From NCBI GenBank assembly GCA_913043185.1, contig CAJWMI010000007.1, positions 1 through 35,635 of the forward strand: 35,635 bases of DNA, written 5' to 3'. The stretch's first letter is position 1. Each line of letters begins with the position of its first letter. The notes beneath the pieces were generated by a model, which made no database searches, was not told the DNA's origin, and saw only the letters and a list, made by a program, of their open reading frames with translations. Both the position numbers and the translations under genes were made by a program. This DNA is from an uncultured Fidelibacterota bacterium (lineage in GTDB: Bacteria; Marinisomatota; Marinisomatia; Marinisomatales; UBA1611). Below are positions 17,201 to 25,618 of this stretch, piece after piece.

Positions 17201-18284
17201 TTTTTTCAATCAATCCATCATGTTTTCCTAGCTGAAGCTCCGATATTTTTTCCATCGGCTTTTCTAGCTCTCTTAATCTAGGACCTCTCAAATCTTCATA
17301 ATGATTAGTAAGTGCGCTAAGTGATTTACTCATTGAATCAATTTTTAGTTTGAACTGTCCCCATTGTTTCCTGAAAACACCTACTAATTCTTGCATTTCT
17401 CCTGCTTTCTGTTCCATAGCAAAGTTCGATACCGCCTGGCGAATAAGAGATAAAACCGCATAGAGAGTAATAGGTGAACAAAGGATTATCTTTCTTTCAA
17501 GTGAAAAATCGATAAGTGTTCCATCTTCTTGATTTAGAAAGGAGTATATACTTTCATTAGGTATAAACAATAAAACATAGTCAACTGTTCCTCCTTCTGG
17601 ATCAATATATGATCTATCTGATACTTCTTTAATCCTATTTCTTACATCTTTTAGAAATGCTTTTTTTTCTGATTCTTTTTCTGTGTCTGTCTCAGCCTCA
17701 ATATACTTTTCATAGTGATTAAGAGGGAACTTTACATCCATATTTATCATTTTTTCATCCGGTAAGAAAAACGTGAAGTCAGGACGATCTTTTCCGGACT
17801 GTTCCTGCTGCTTAAAGTTAATCCCCTCCGTTAGTCCAATGAAATTGAGTATATCCTCTACCATTCTCTCTCCCCACTGCCCTCTCGCTTGAGAGCTAGA
17901 CAAAATCTGACGTAATTTGATTGTCGTATTCGATAGGTCGCCAATGCTTTTTCGTGATTCTTCCATCTGAGATTTGAGTCCAACCGTATTTTCTGAAAGA
18001 TTTTTCAATCTATCTTTCATATCCTTTAAGGTTGAATCGATTAACTCTTTTTTCTTACCCAATTGTTCGTCAGAATTTTCTAGTAATGCTGAGAACTTAT
18101 GCTCAGCAAGCTCAAGAAAATTTTTCTGACTCTCAACTAAAACCTCATTCGATAAATCTCCAAATGTCTGTCTGATCTCTTCCTGGTTTTGCTTAACAGA
18201 GTCGATTTCTTTTTGTCTTAAAAACCATATCAGGCCACCGCCCAAAACAAAACCAATAATAAATAGCATAATTTCAGAGTTCAT
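17193..18284 (-). CDS. rmuC: DNA recombination protein RmuC homologue
   Basis: The 363-residue length fits smaller RmuC proteins. A single N-terminal membrane helix (about 4-21, IMLFIIGFVLGGGLIWFL) is followed by a long coiled coil (about 25-130). The RmuC domain then carries the motifs SSSQARGQWGE, RPDFTFFLPDEKMINMDVKF and YVLLFIPNESIYSFL. The family contains a diverged PD-(D/E)XK nuclease fold and limits genome rearrangement at repeats in E. coli; its biochemical activity is poorly known. It starts 12 nt after tldE on the same strand and overlaps the next small gene. Confidence 0.93.
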   Translation of the reverse strand: MNSEIMLFIIGFVLGGGLIWFLRQKEIDSVKQNQEEIRQTFGDLSNEVLVESQKNFLELAEHKFSALLENSDEQLGKKKELIDSTLKDMKDRLKNLSENTVGLKSQMEESRKSIGDLSNTTIKLRQILSSSQARGQWGERMVEDILNFIGLTEGINFKQQEQSGKDRPDFTFFLPDEKMINMDVKFPLNHYEKYIEAETDTEKESEKKAFLKDVRNRIKEVSDRSYIDPEGGTVDYVLLFIPNESIYSFLNQEDGTLIDFSLERKIILCSPITLYAVLSLIRQAVSNFAMEQKAGEMQELVGVFRKQWGQFKLKIDSMSKSLSALTNHYEDLRGPRLRELEKPMEKISELQLGKHDGLIEKND

Positions 18285-18296
18285 GCAATGATGAGG

Positions 18297-19619
18297 CTAT
18301 AGCGTGAGCGCAAATGAGTTAGCTAAAATCCCAGGACATATTGTACCACCTATCTCACGATTACCATAGGTGCTTGTGTTTGGAATAAATTCTGTGTCCC
18401 CGCCTACATGTTCTAGGTTGTCACCAAAATACTTATAAAACGTATCATCAAATCTCATCGTATTGATAGGGCCCTCTATCTCACCATTATTAACCCAAAA
18501 ACAGGCGTATCTTGTTAAGCCAGTTATTCGTCCTCCTGGATTATCGCTCCAGTTAAGGTAATGGATATTAGAAAGATATAATCCAGTGTCTAATACTTTA
18601 AGAACATCTTCCTGCTTTAAATTACCAGGCTTCATCTGAGGAGAACGGAGGTATTCTTCAGTCTCTGCATAGTTTGTCTTTCTGTTATACTCTGCAGCAG
18701 TTCTTGAGCTAACAAGCGTGTTCACCAATTCACCATCTTTAATGATTGGCACAACTGAAGGTGCTACCTCACCATTTGAATTAAACTTGGGAACCATTCC
18801 AGTAGAAAAATCTTCTGAAATAGAAAAATGAGGCGACAATCTAACATCATCATGTCTCATCTTTCCAAAACCACTACAGCCCTGCTGTATACTTGCCTCA
18901 CTAATGCCATTCCATGAGAACATATCTAAAAAATCAGAAACAGCTGCTGGCTCAAACCAGGTTCTATACTCACCCGTGTCGACACTAACAGGTTTAAGCT
19001 CCATCATCTTTAGTTTTTGTTTTGACATTTGTAAATAATTCTCATATTTACCTTGATCCCATTCCGTACCCGCAAACGTACCCTTCACCATCTGATGATT
19101 CTTGGTAACAAGTGAATAATCAAGGCAGAAAGACTCTGTCTCAAACCAGTGCTCTTGACCCAGTGAGTTTGAGTTTCCTCTATACATTCTTCCATTAGCC
19201 AATATACCTACAAAGTCGACGCCGTGAACAGCCGGCATAATCGCATCAACAGCATCATCAAAATTTAGGCCGCTAGCGGTTATTATCTCATGGCTTGATC
19301 CGGTTCCAGATGGCATAACAATGTATGGGTCTTCTAAAATTTCTTTTGACTCCTGTCTCATTCTTTCAATCTCAGACTTCCCTCTAGACAGATCAATCAC
19401 AGAATCACCTGATAGAGTAAAGCTACCAGTGCATGTCCTATTATTTGCTATCATTTTTAACTGTATATCCGCATCATCAACCAACCCAGTCTGGCGAATT
19501 TTCGCATTATTAAGCCGAATAAATTGACTATTCTCTCCAGTACATGAAACTGTAAGAATTTCATCCTTCTTTAATTCGGAAAATAATTTTTTAGATAGTG
19601 ATTTAAACTTATTCTCCAT
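18297..19619 (-). CDS. tldE: TldE/PmbA-family protease partner subunit
   Basis: The 440-residue protein belongs to the TldD/PmbA family and is the non-metal-binding partner: no HExxxH is present, which is expected for TldE. Family motifs include GTGSSHEIITASGLNFDDAV, SFCLDYSLVTKN, an NPGGRITGLTRYACFWVNNG-type segment (inside residues about 360-380), and the C-terminal TYGNREIGGTICPGILANSF. In E. coli TldD and TldE form a heterodimer that degrades unfolded peptides through a narrow channel and matures microcin B17. The start codon follows the tldD stop after only 2 nt, so the subunits are made together. No modified-peptide precursor gene is visible nearby. Confidence 0.93.
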   Translation of the reverse strand: MENKFKSLSKKLFSELKKDEILTVSCTGENSQFIRLNNAKIRQTGLVDDADIQLKMIANNRTCTGSFTLSGDSVIDLSRGKSEIERMRQESKEILEDPYIVMPSGTGSSHEIITASGLNFDDAVDAIMPAVHGVDFVGILANGRMYRGNSNSLGQEHWFETESFCLDYSLVTKNHQMVKGTFAGTEWDQGKYENYLQMSKQKLKMMELKPVSVDTGEYRTWFEPAAVSDFLDMFSWNGISEASIQQGCSGFGKMRHDDVRLSPHFSISEDFSTGMVPKFNSNGEVAPSVVPIIKDGELVNTLVSSRTAAEYNRKTNYAETEEYLRSPQMKPGNLKQEDVLKVLDTGLYLSNIHYLNWSDNPGGRITGLTRYACFWVNNGEIEGPINTMRFDDTFYKYFGDNLEHVGGDTEFIPNTSTYGNREIGGTICPGILANSFALTL

Positions 19620-19621
19620 AA

Positions 19622-21064
19622 TTAAGCACCTCCAAATACTTGAACATTATTAAACAGGCAGACCGGCGAGGCATGCCCTACTCTGATAATCTGATTTGGT
19701 TCTCCTTTTCCGCAGTTTGGAGTTCCGTAAATACCAAGCGTATCCTGATTGCCAACCATTTTTAGACTATTCCAAAATGGATTACTGATGCCCCTATAAT
19801 TAGGATTTTTAATTGTCTTAGTCAGTTTACCATTCTCAATCATTTTCCCGTATTCACATCCAAACTGGAACTTGTTCCTATAGTCATCAATGCTCCAGGA
19901 ACGATTACTTTCCACATATACACCTTTGTCAACGCTAGAGATAATGTCATCAAATGTCGCATCACCAGGTTCGAGATTAATATTCGCCATTCGATCGATT
20001 GGGGCTCTGTTCCATGAACTAGCTCTAAAATTAGCCACCCCGTTCACCCCGGATCTAATCTGACTCTCCATTCCACCAAGACCACGAACAAGGATGCCAT
20101 CTTTAATCAAGTATTCACGGTCGGCTTTTAGTCCTCCATCATCGTAACCGTACGATGCAAACTCTGATGATACGGTTGGGTCAAAGGTAATGTTCATGTG
20201 TTCTGAACCATATTGGAGACTACCAAAATCTTCTAGCTTAACAAAGCTCCAGCCAGCATAGTTTCTCTCATCTCCAAGTATGCGATCCACCTCAAGCGCG
20301 TGGCCTATACTCTCATGGATCTGAAGCATCATCTGGTCCGAAGCAATAACTAGATCCATTTCACCGGTAGGCGTCTCGTCAGCCGTGAGCAATTCGATTG
20401 CCTGTTCACCAATTTTATTAGCCTGAGATACAATCTCCATCTGGTCTAAGAATTCCATCCCAGTCTGGCGGCAGGTACCTCTCATTCCGCCAAATGTACG
20501 TGTCTGTTGGTTTGATCCATCGACAGCGGTTGCTGAAAGGTCAAACTCTAGCATTAAAAATTCTTGGACAATATCACTACCATTTGAGCTGATATAGTGG
20601 AAATTGGTTTCTATAGTTCTTGCTAATGAACTGGCGCTGACTATTTTATCTGATACTTTTAAATGTTTGTATGCTTCCAATAGTAAAACATTTAGCTCTT
20701 TCGCACTTACTTCACCAATATCCTTAACAAATGGAGATCTGTACGTTCCAACGCTTTTAGGTCTGGCCTCATGGGTAAAACTATGTACCGAATATTTTGA
20801 TGCTGCCTTTGCCTGTTCAAACGCATTCCTAGATGCGTGTTCTACTCCAGATTTACTTATATCTGGAGTACCATAGTAGCCGAACTGACCATCAACAAGA
20901 ACCTCGACCATTATCCCGTGTGTAGAATAACGACCATTGGACACGGGAACCCCGTCTCGAATCATTCTTGGTGATTGCGCCTCATAAACCTCTCTGATAC
21001 CAACCCAATCGGCTGGTACACTAACGGCGCCTAACATGTCTTTAAGATTTGTATCTACTTTCAT
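19622..21064 (-). CDS. tldD: Metalloprotease TldD
   Basis: The 480-residue protein carries the zinc-site motif HESIGHALEVDRILGDE near residue 250 (HExxxH), diagnostic of the active TldD subunit. Other family segments are DGGLKADREYLIKDGILVRG, GVANFRASSWNRAPIDRM and, near the end, GYGKMIENG-like (written CEYGKMIENGK) and PNCGKGEPNQIIRVGHASP. AGAGGA lies upstream of the ATG. It sits between a DegT-type aminotransferase (10-nt gap) and tldE (2-nt gap) on the same strand. The usual role is proteolysis of unfolded or modified peptides together with TldE in the cytoplasm; the local substrate is unknown. Confidence 0.95.
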   Translation of the reverse strand: MKVDTNLKDMLGAVSVPADWVGIREVYEAQSPRMIRDGVPVSNGRYSTHGIMVEVLVDGQFGYYGTPDISKSGVEHASRNAFEQAKAASKYSVHSFTHEARPKSVGTYRSPFVKDIGEVSAKELNVLLLEAYKHLKVSDKIVSASSLARTIETNFHYISSNGSDIVQEFLMLEFDLSATAVDGSNQQTRTFGGMRGTCRQTGMEFLDQMEIVSQANKIGEQAIELLTADETPTGEMDLVIASDQMMLQIHESIGHALEVDRILGDERNYAGWSFVKLEDFGSLQYGSEHMNITFDPTVSSEFASYGYDDGGLKADREYLIKDGILVRGLGGMESQIRSGVNGVANFRASSWNRAPIDRMANINLEPGDATFDDIISSVDKGVYVESNRSWSIDDYRNKFQFGCEYGKMIENGKLTKTIKNPNYRGISNPFWNSLKMVGNQDTLGIYGTPNCGKGEPNQIIRVGHASPVCLFNNVQVFGGA

Positions 21065-21074
21065 ATGTTTTCCT

Positions 21075-22310
21075 CTATAAGTCTAAACTTAAAAATTTTT
21101 TTGGATCTTTTTGTATGGATGATACTACCTTTTCAAATGCGTTGATTATATCCTCTGTATCTTGATCCTGACCTATTAGATAGTTCTGCCTAAGCCATAC
21201 TGCCTCTTTGTCGGCAAACCTTTCGGTATTGTTATGGTCAAGTTCATTATAGCGCATGCCCTCTAGCCAAGGATATTCTTTTGGATTAATAGAAAATAAA
21301 GGCTCTTTATAAAGTGGCGACCATCCTTTATATGTAAAAATACCCTCGGCCTGCATAGCCTTAAAAAAGACCTCTCTTTTTACACCACCAAATTCTTCCT
21401 CAAGATATCTACACATAAAAATATGGTTTGATGACCTCGCACCTTTAATCCTTTTCATAGGGATTAGACCATGAATATCTTTTATGGCACCATCTAATTT
21501 ATCTCTGTTTTTTTCACGCAAATTAAAATCATCGATAATTGAATCAATCTGCGGAAGAAGTATTGCAGCATTCAACGCGCTCATTCGCAGATTACTTCCT
21601 AGTCTGTGGTGCTCGTACCATTTACCATTTCTCACTCGCCCACAATTATGATATGAAAAACAGGCATCCATAAAGGATTCACTGTTACTGACAATTGCAC
21701 CACCCTCACCAGCGCTCATATTCTTTGAAGTCTGAAAGCTAAATATTCCTCCAAGACCAAGGGCACCAACTTTTTTCCCCTTCCACTCCGCACCATGAGC
21801 TTGTGCAGCATCTTCTATAACGGGAACATTATATTTTGTTGATACTCTTAATATTTCATCCATATTTGCAGGCGCTCCGCCGGTGTGAACAGGTATGATT
21901 GCTTTGGTCTTATTAGTGATCAAACTTTCAATAGACTGAGGATTAATATTCCCTGTTTCAATACTAATATCAGCAAAAACAGGCACAGCATTAGCAAGGA
22001 CTACTGCTGTAGCGGTTGCTATAAAAGTATAGGATGGCACAATAACCTCATCTCCAGCTTCTACACCAGCTGCCTTAAGACAGACCCAGATAGCAGAAGT
22101 TCCGGAGTGTATAGCAAGAGAATATTTTGCATCCTGCATCTTGGAAAATCTAGAATTAAACTGATCAATGGACTCACTCCCTACGCCCCATTTTTCATTT
22201 TCTAACGTATTTATTAGACTATCTTTTATTTCATCGGTAACTCTTGGCCAATCCGGAAAGGGTCTTTTGCGAACTGGGTTACCACCAAAAATTGCTAGAT
22301 CAGATTTCAA
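21075..22310 (-). CDS. DegT/DnrJ/EryC1/StrS-family PLP aminotransferase
   Basis: The 411-residue protein has the sugar/cyclitol aminotransferase fold: GTSAIWVCLKAAGVEAGDEV, VPSYTFIATATAV, EDAAQAHGAEWKGKKVG, and the PLP-lysine motif SFQTSKNMSAGEGGAI (Lys about 195). It begins with FGGNPVRKRPFPDWP, typical of the StsC/AHBA-synthase-like branch (glutamine:scyllo-inosose aminotransferase and relatives). The substrate is not readable from the sequence. The start appears to be TTG at 22310-22308; the frame is closed by a stop a few codons upstream and no in-frame ATG precedes the conserved start. It is the first gene of a five-gene minus-strand run. No other sugar-nucleotide genes are adjacent, so its coupling to TldDE is unexplained. 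Confidence 0.9.
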   Translation of the reverse strand: MKSDLAIFGGNPVRKRPFPDWPRVTDEIKDSLINTLENEKWGVGSESIDQFNSRFSKMQDAKYSLAIHSGTSAIWVCLKAAGVEAGDEVIVPSYTFIATATAVVLANAVPVFADISIETGNINPQSIESLITNKTKAIIPVHTGGAPANMDEILRVSTKYNVPVIEDAAQAHGAEWKGKKVGALGLGGIFSFQTSKNMSAGEGGAIVSNSESFMDACFSYHNCGRVRNGKWYEHHRLGSNLRMSALNAAILLPQIDSIIDDFNLREKNRDKLDGAIKDIHGLIPMKRIKGARSSNHIFMCRYLEEEFGGVKREVFFKAMQAEGIFTYKGWSPLYKEPLFSINPKEYPWLEGMRYNELDHNNTERFADKEAVWLRQNYLIGQDQDTEDIINAFEKVVSSIQKDPKKFLSLDL

Positions 22311-22453
22311 TGTTATTTCTTTATTTTGTGCGGAATTATTAATACAAACTTACGAATCTCTTTATATCCCTACAATCTCATCAATAAGTATATATTTAAA
22401 TAACTTTTATCATTTTATGCCAATATGTCTTTTTTTATATGTATAAAATTCTA

Positions 22454-22476
22454 TAGTATGTCATATTTACATACTA
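22454..22476. promoter_or_regulatory. Perfect 8-bp inverted repeat upstream of hsp20
   Basis: TAGTATGT (22454-22461) and ACATACTA (22469-22476) are exact reverse complements separated by 7 nt, in the 254-nt divergent gap between the aminotransferase and hsp20. It is not a CIRCE element (no TTAGCACTC/GAGTGCTAA). It could be an operator for either gene. Confidence 0.4.
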
Positions 22477-22487
22477 CCATAAATTTA

Positions 22488-22515
22488 TTGCATAATATCT
22501 GTTCTGGTATATGAT
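22488..22515 (+). promoter_or_regulatory. Candidate hsp20 promoter
   Basis: TTGCAT (22488-22493) and TATGAT (22510-22515) are 16 nt apart, about 50 nt upstream of the hsp20 ATG and just downstream of the inverted repeat. The TATGATTTG stretch is also close to the Bacteroidetes-type TAnnTTTG element. The rest of the 22311-22564 gap is AT-rich with nothing else recognised. Confidence 0.35.
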
Positions 22516-22564
22516 TTGTAGATATTACAATAATTAAATAATTAAAAAAATAAAGGAGTTAATT

Positions 22565-23002
22565 ATGAAATTAATAAACTGGACACCGAGACCTGTATCC
22601 TTATTCGATGACATGGATAAAATGGTAAAAACAGTTTTTCACAATAGCCAGTATTCGCCAATGATCAGCGAAGACTGGGTGCCGGCGGTTGATATTAAGG
22701 AGGATGATACATCATTTATTTTATCTGCAGATATACCAGGTCTGAAAAAGTCTGATATTGATCTATTTGTAGAGAATAATATCCTAAAAATAAGTGGTAG
22801 CCGAGACTATAATAATGAAAATGATAATTCGGAGTACCACTACCAGGAGCGTACATACGGAAGTTTTCACAGATCATTTAAACTTCCAATAAGTGTAGTT
22901 GAGGAAAATATATCCGCTACATTCAGGAACGGTATATTGACAGTGGTATTACCTAAAAACGAAGAAGCTCAACCAAAACAACGAACGATAAAAATAAAAT
23001 AA
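22565..23002 (+). CDS. Small heat-shock protein, Hsp20/alpha-crystallin family
   Basis: At 145 residues it is a typical bacterial small heat-shock protein, an ATP-independent chaperone that holds unfolding proteins. The alpha-crystallin domain runs from about residue 40 to 135 (WVPAVDIKEDDTSFILSADI, PGLKKSDIDLFVENNILKIS) with the signature ATFRNGILTVVLPK. An IxI-type C-terminal motif (TIKIK) allows oligomer assembly. AAAGGAG at 22552-22558, 6 nt before the ATG, is an unusually strong ribosome-binding site for this window. A perfect hairpin follows the gene. It stands alone, with its own upstream region carrying an inverted repeat and a candidate promoter. Confidence 0.96.
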   Translation: MKLINWTPRPVSLFDDMDKMVKTVFHNSQYSPMISEDWVPAVDIKEDDTSFILSADIPGLKKSDIDLFVENNILKISGSRDYNNENDNSEYHYQERTYGSFHRSFKLPISVVEENISATFRNGILTVVLPKNEEAQPKQRTIKIK

Positions 23003-23011
23003 GCTTCTCAG

Positions 23012-23040
23012 TTAGAGGAGAGATTTTATCTCTCCTCTAA
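23012..23040. terminator. Bidirectional terminator-like hairpin between hsp20 and the EF-hand reductase
   Basis: TTAGAGGAGAGAT (23012-23024) and ATCTCTCCTCTAA (23028-23040) form a perfect 13-bp stem with a 3-nt loop. It lies 9 nt after the hsp20 stop and 7 nt after the stop of the convergent gene. No long T-run follows, but position and stem strength fit a shared terminator. Confidence 0.75.
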
Positions 23041-23047
23041 TATGTTC

Positions 23048-24526
23048 CTAACTTTCGCTATTAAAATCAATATCTTGACGCTTGCAGGCCATCGTTAATT
23101 CTTTTTTTAAATTTTTTGGACCAGAGTAAAATAATGTGCACTTTTGGTCATTATACTTGGATTTGATCTTTTTTAATTCACTGGTCCAGCTTGGATAGCC
23201 TGTGCTTGATTTGTTTTTTGAGTGGCTTACGAGGTCTATATTAAAATTATCCGTGTACAGATCTTTCGACACATATAACATACTTTTTGGAAGCTGTGCA
23301 GCGACCCTGTCAATGAAAAAAATATGATAGTCAAAGTAATCCAGCTTAAAATCTTTTTCTAATTCCTGTAAGAGCTTTTTAAACCATTCAAGATAAAAGT
23401 CATTATCACTAAGCCATACAAAATATAGATTTTTGACTTTAGATATTATACTATTGTTTCTTTCGCGATAAGCAATATCCTGCAATATGGAAGCAAATTT
23501 TGAAACACCGGTGCCGGCAGCAACAATGATTACGTTCTCGGTGCTTAATATTTTATCACTTGAAGAACCATAGGGCCCGTCAATCCTAATACTTAGTTTG
23601 TCTATACTACTTTCGTTTAACATTCTAATCGTTCTCTTATATATTTTTTTTGGCCATGAGCCATTTGCCTTAATATTTAATAAAACTAAATTATCGTCTC
23701 TTGCGCTTATGATATTAAATGGGTACCACTCTAACTTAGATATCCAAGGACAGTTAATATATACATAGTCGCCAGAGTCAAATGTAAACCATTGTGGACG
23801 CGTAAATGAGAATGATATATTTCTTTCTGGTAAAATCTGCAATGACTCTATAGCTATATGATCTCTGTTAATTGTTCTATTTAGTATAATATTATATAGA
23901 TAGATCAACCTTGGCACCAGTAGCCACTGGAGTACGCTTAAATCCTGAACCTGCACTTTATAGGATTTTGATTCTGAGGTCGATTCCTCATCAGTAATAA
24001 AGTCTTTTCGATTCGGATTAAACCATGCTATCGGGTTTACGGCTAGTCCGCTAATTAAATCTGGATAATTATTTACTAATTGAAGAAACTCTTCAAAGTC
24101 TATGGTCCCACTTTTATCAGCATCTGCCGATTTAAAAAACTCGTCAACAATTAAATCTATCTGATTTACATCGAACTCCAGATTATTTTCTAATAGTATA
24201 TTCTTTATGAGGACCTTTAGCTCCTGATGGTCAATATCACCGCTTGCGTCAAAGTCATGTATGTCAAAAGCGAATCTTATTTTTTCTTCTTTTTCACCAT
24301 TAATCAATGATTCTATTCCTGTAAGAAATTCATCTGAGTCAATATAATTGTTATGATCTCTATCAAAAATATCAAATATTCGATTGACTATAGCTTCATT
24401 ATTTAGGGACAAGCCTTTTTGAAACTCATCCCGATCAATTCTATTATCTTCTCCCGCAATCTCACGGAATTTATTTTTTAGTTCAATTAAAAAAGGTCCA
24501 CTTAGTTTATGCGATTGGTTTACCAT
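23048..24526 (-). CDS. EF-hand protein with NADPH-oxidase-type FAD/NAD(P)H reductase module, no haem membrane domain
   Basis: The 492-residue protein begins with four EF-hands. The first (about 23-34) is degenerate. Three are canonical: D55-E66 (DRDHNNYIDSDE), D91-E102 (DFDASGDIDHQE) and D135-E146 (DADKSGTIDFEE). After a linker, VLQWLLVPRLIYLYNIIL (about 198-215) resembles the stretch that follows the last helix of NOX proteins. A ferredoxin-reductase-like module then begins: FDSGDYVYINCPWISKLEWY (about 249-268), PFNIISA, DGPYG, IIVAAGTGVSKFASIL and LFYSGPKNL, matching the FAD and NADPH sites of NOX5/DUOX/ferric reductases. The usual HPFT is YPFN here. The haem-binding six-helix domain of NOX5 is missing, so the protein is probably soluble or peripheral and must pass electrons to another acceptor. 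Ca2+ control is expected from the EF-hands. It diverges from the cysteine-synthase gene. Confidence 0.82.
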   Translation of the reverse strand: MVNQSHKLSGPFLIELKNKFREIAGEDNRIDRDEFQKGLSLNNEAIVNRIFDIFDRDHNNYIDSDEFLTGIESLINGEKEEKIRFAFDIHDFDASGDIDHQELKVLIKNILLENNLEFDVNQIDLIVDEFFKSADADKSGTIDFEEFLQLVNNYPDLISGLAVNPIAWFNPNRKDFITDEESTSESKSYKVQVQDLSVLQWLLVPRLIYLYNIILNRTINRDHIAIESLQILPERNISFSFTRPQWFTFDSGDYVYINCPWISKLEWYPFNIISARDDNLVLLNIKANGSWPKKIYKRTIRMLNESSIDKLSIRIDGPYGSSSDKILSTENVIIVAAGTGVSKFASILQDIAYRERNNSIISKVKNLYFVWLSDNDFYLEWFKKLLQELEKDFKLDYFDYHIFFIDRVAAQLPKSMLYVSKDLYTDNFNIDLVSHSKNKSSTGYPSWTSELKKIKSKYNDQKCTLFYSGPKNLKKELTMACKRQDIDFNSES

Positions 24527-24620
24527 TTATTCGAATTTTATCTTAGTTTGTAAATGAATACATTTAAATTATCCAGAGTAATGACTAATATAGAACAATT
24601 ATTTAACCGATTATAGTCAA

Positions 24621-25574
24621 ATGATACACGATACAATATTAAACACGATCGGCAACACGCCGGTTGTAAAGATTAACAAAATTGGAAATGATCTGAAGTG
24701 TAATCTTTTTGCTAAATGTGAGTTCTTTAACCCAGGTGGATCAGTAAAAGATAGAATAGGCTGGAAAATGGTTGAAGACGCAGAGAATTCAGGACGAATT
24801 AAGCCGGGGGATACCTTGATCGAGCCGACATCAGGAAATACAGGCCAAGGAATAGCACTGGCCGCAGCCGTAAAAGGCTATAAGTGTATAATCACAATGC
24901 CTGAAAAAATGAGCCAAGAGAAGCAAATCGTATTAGAATCTCTTGGTGCAACAATTATACGGACGCCTACCGAAGCACTCTATAGTGATCCTGAGAGCCA
25001 CATATCTGTCGCAAAAAAACTCCAGAAAGAAATAAAAGATTCGCACATCCTAGACCAATACTCAAACCCATCAAACCCTGATGCTCATTATCAAAATACG
25101 GCAGAAGAAATAATCAATGACTTTGGGGACAATCTGGACATGGTTGTTATTTCAGTTGGTACAGGAGGAACAATTACTGGAACAGCAAAGCGATTGAAGG
25201 AGGCAATACCAAAAATAAAGATTATTGGTGCCGACCCTGTCGGTTCAATTCTTGGTGGTGGCAATGAAATAAGTTCATACCTGGTCGAGGGCATTGGCTA
25301 TGATTTTATCCCAGACGTATTAGATAATCGTCTAATCGATCAATATATTAAAACTCAGGATCAGGAATCATTCATTATGGCCAGAAGACTGATCAAAGAA
25401 GAGGGCTTACTCTGCGGAGGGTCTAGCGGTGCGACAATGGTCGCAGCATTGAACGCAGCTTCCATCCTTAAAGGTGGGCAAAATTGTCTGGTTATCCTGG
25501 CCGATAGTATACGTAATTATATGACAAAATTCCCTAGCGATGATTGGATGAAAAAAAACGGATTTGAGATCTGA
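24621..25574 (+). CDS. PLP-dependent cysteine synthase / cystathionine beta-synthase family enzyme
   Basis: The 317-residue protein makes or rearranges sulfur amino acids by beta-replacement. Motifs are [16 protein letters not shown] (PLP Lys near residue 41), [35 protein letters not shown] for the phosphate, and [11 protein letters not shown]. The segment [20 protein letters not shown] is nearer to cystathionine beta-synthase catalytic cores than to typical CysK, and no CBS regulatory domain follows, so O-acetylserine, homocysteine or another thiol could be the cosubstrate. Its stop codon touches the possible start of the GH1-thioredoxin gene on the same strand. A weak promoter (TTTAAA-17-TAATAT at 24563-24591) lies upstream. 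Confidence 0.9.
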   Translation: MIHDTILNTIGNTPVVKINKIGNDLKCNLFAKCEFFNPGGSVKDRIGWKMVEDAENSGRIKPGDTLIEPTSGNTGQGIALAAAVKGYKCIITMPEKMSQEKQIVLESLGATIIRTPTEALYSDPESHISVAKKLQKEIKDSHILDQYSNPSNPDAHYQNTAEEIINDFGDNLDMVVISVGTGGTITGTAKRLKEAIPKIKIIGADPVGSILGGGNEISSYLVEGIGYDFIPDVLDNRLIDQYIKTQDQESFIMARRLIKEEGLLCGGSSGATMVAALNAASILKGGQNCLVILADSIRNYMTKFPSDDWMKKNGFEI

Positions 25575-25618
25575 TTGATTATAGAAAATATTTTTTAATC
25601 TTTATAGCAATTCCCATA

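Noticed and set aside
18297..19619. TldE as a defective protease because it lacks HExxxH
   Set aside because: TldE/PmbA subunits normally lack the metal motif; the metal site is in TldD, which is intact here.
22311..22564. CIRCE or other known heat-shock operator upstream of hsp20
   Set aside because: The TTAGCACTC-N9-GAGTGCTAA sequence is absent; only an unrelated 8-bp inverted repeat is present.
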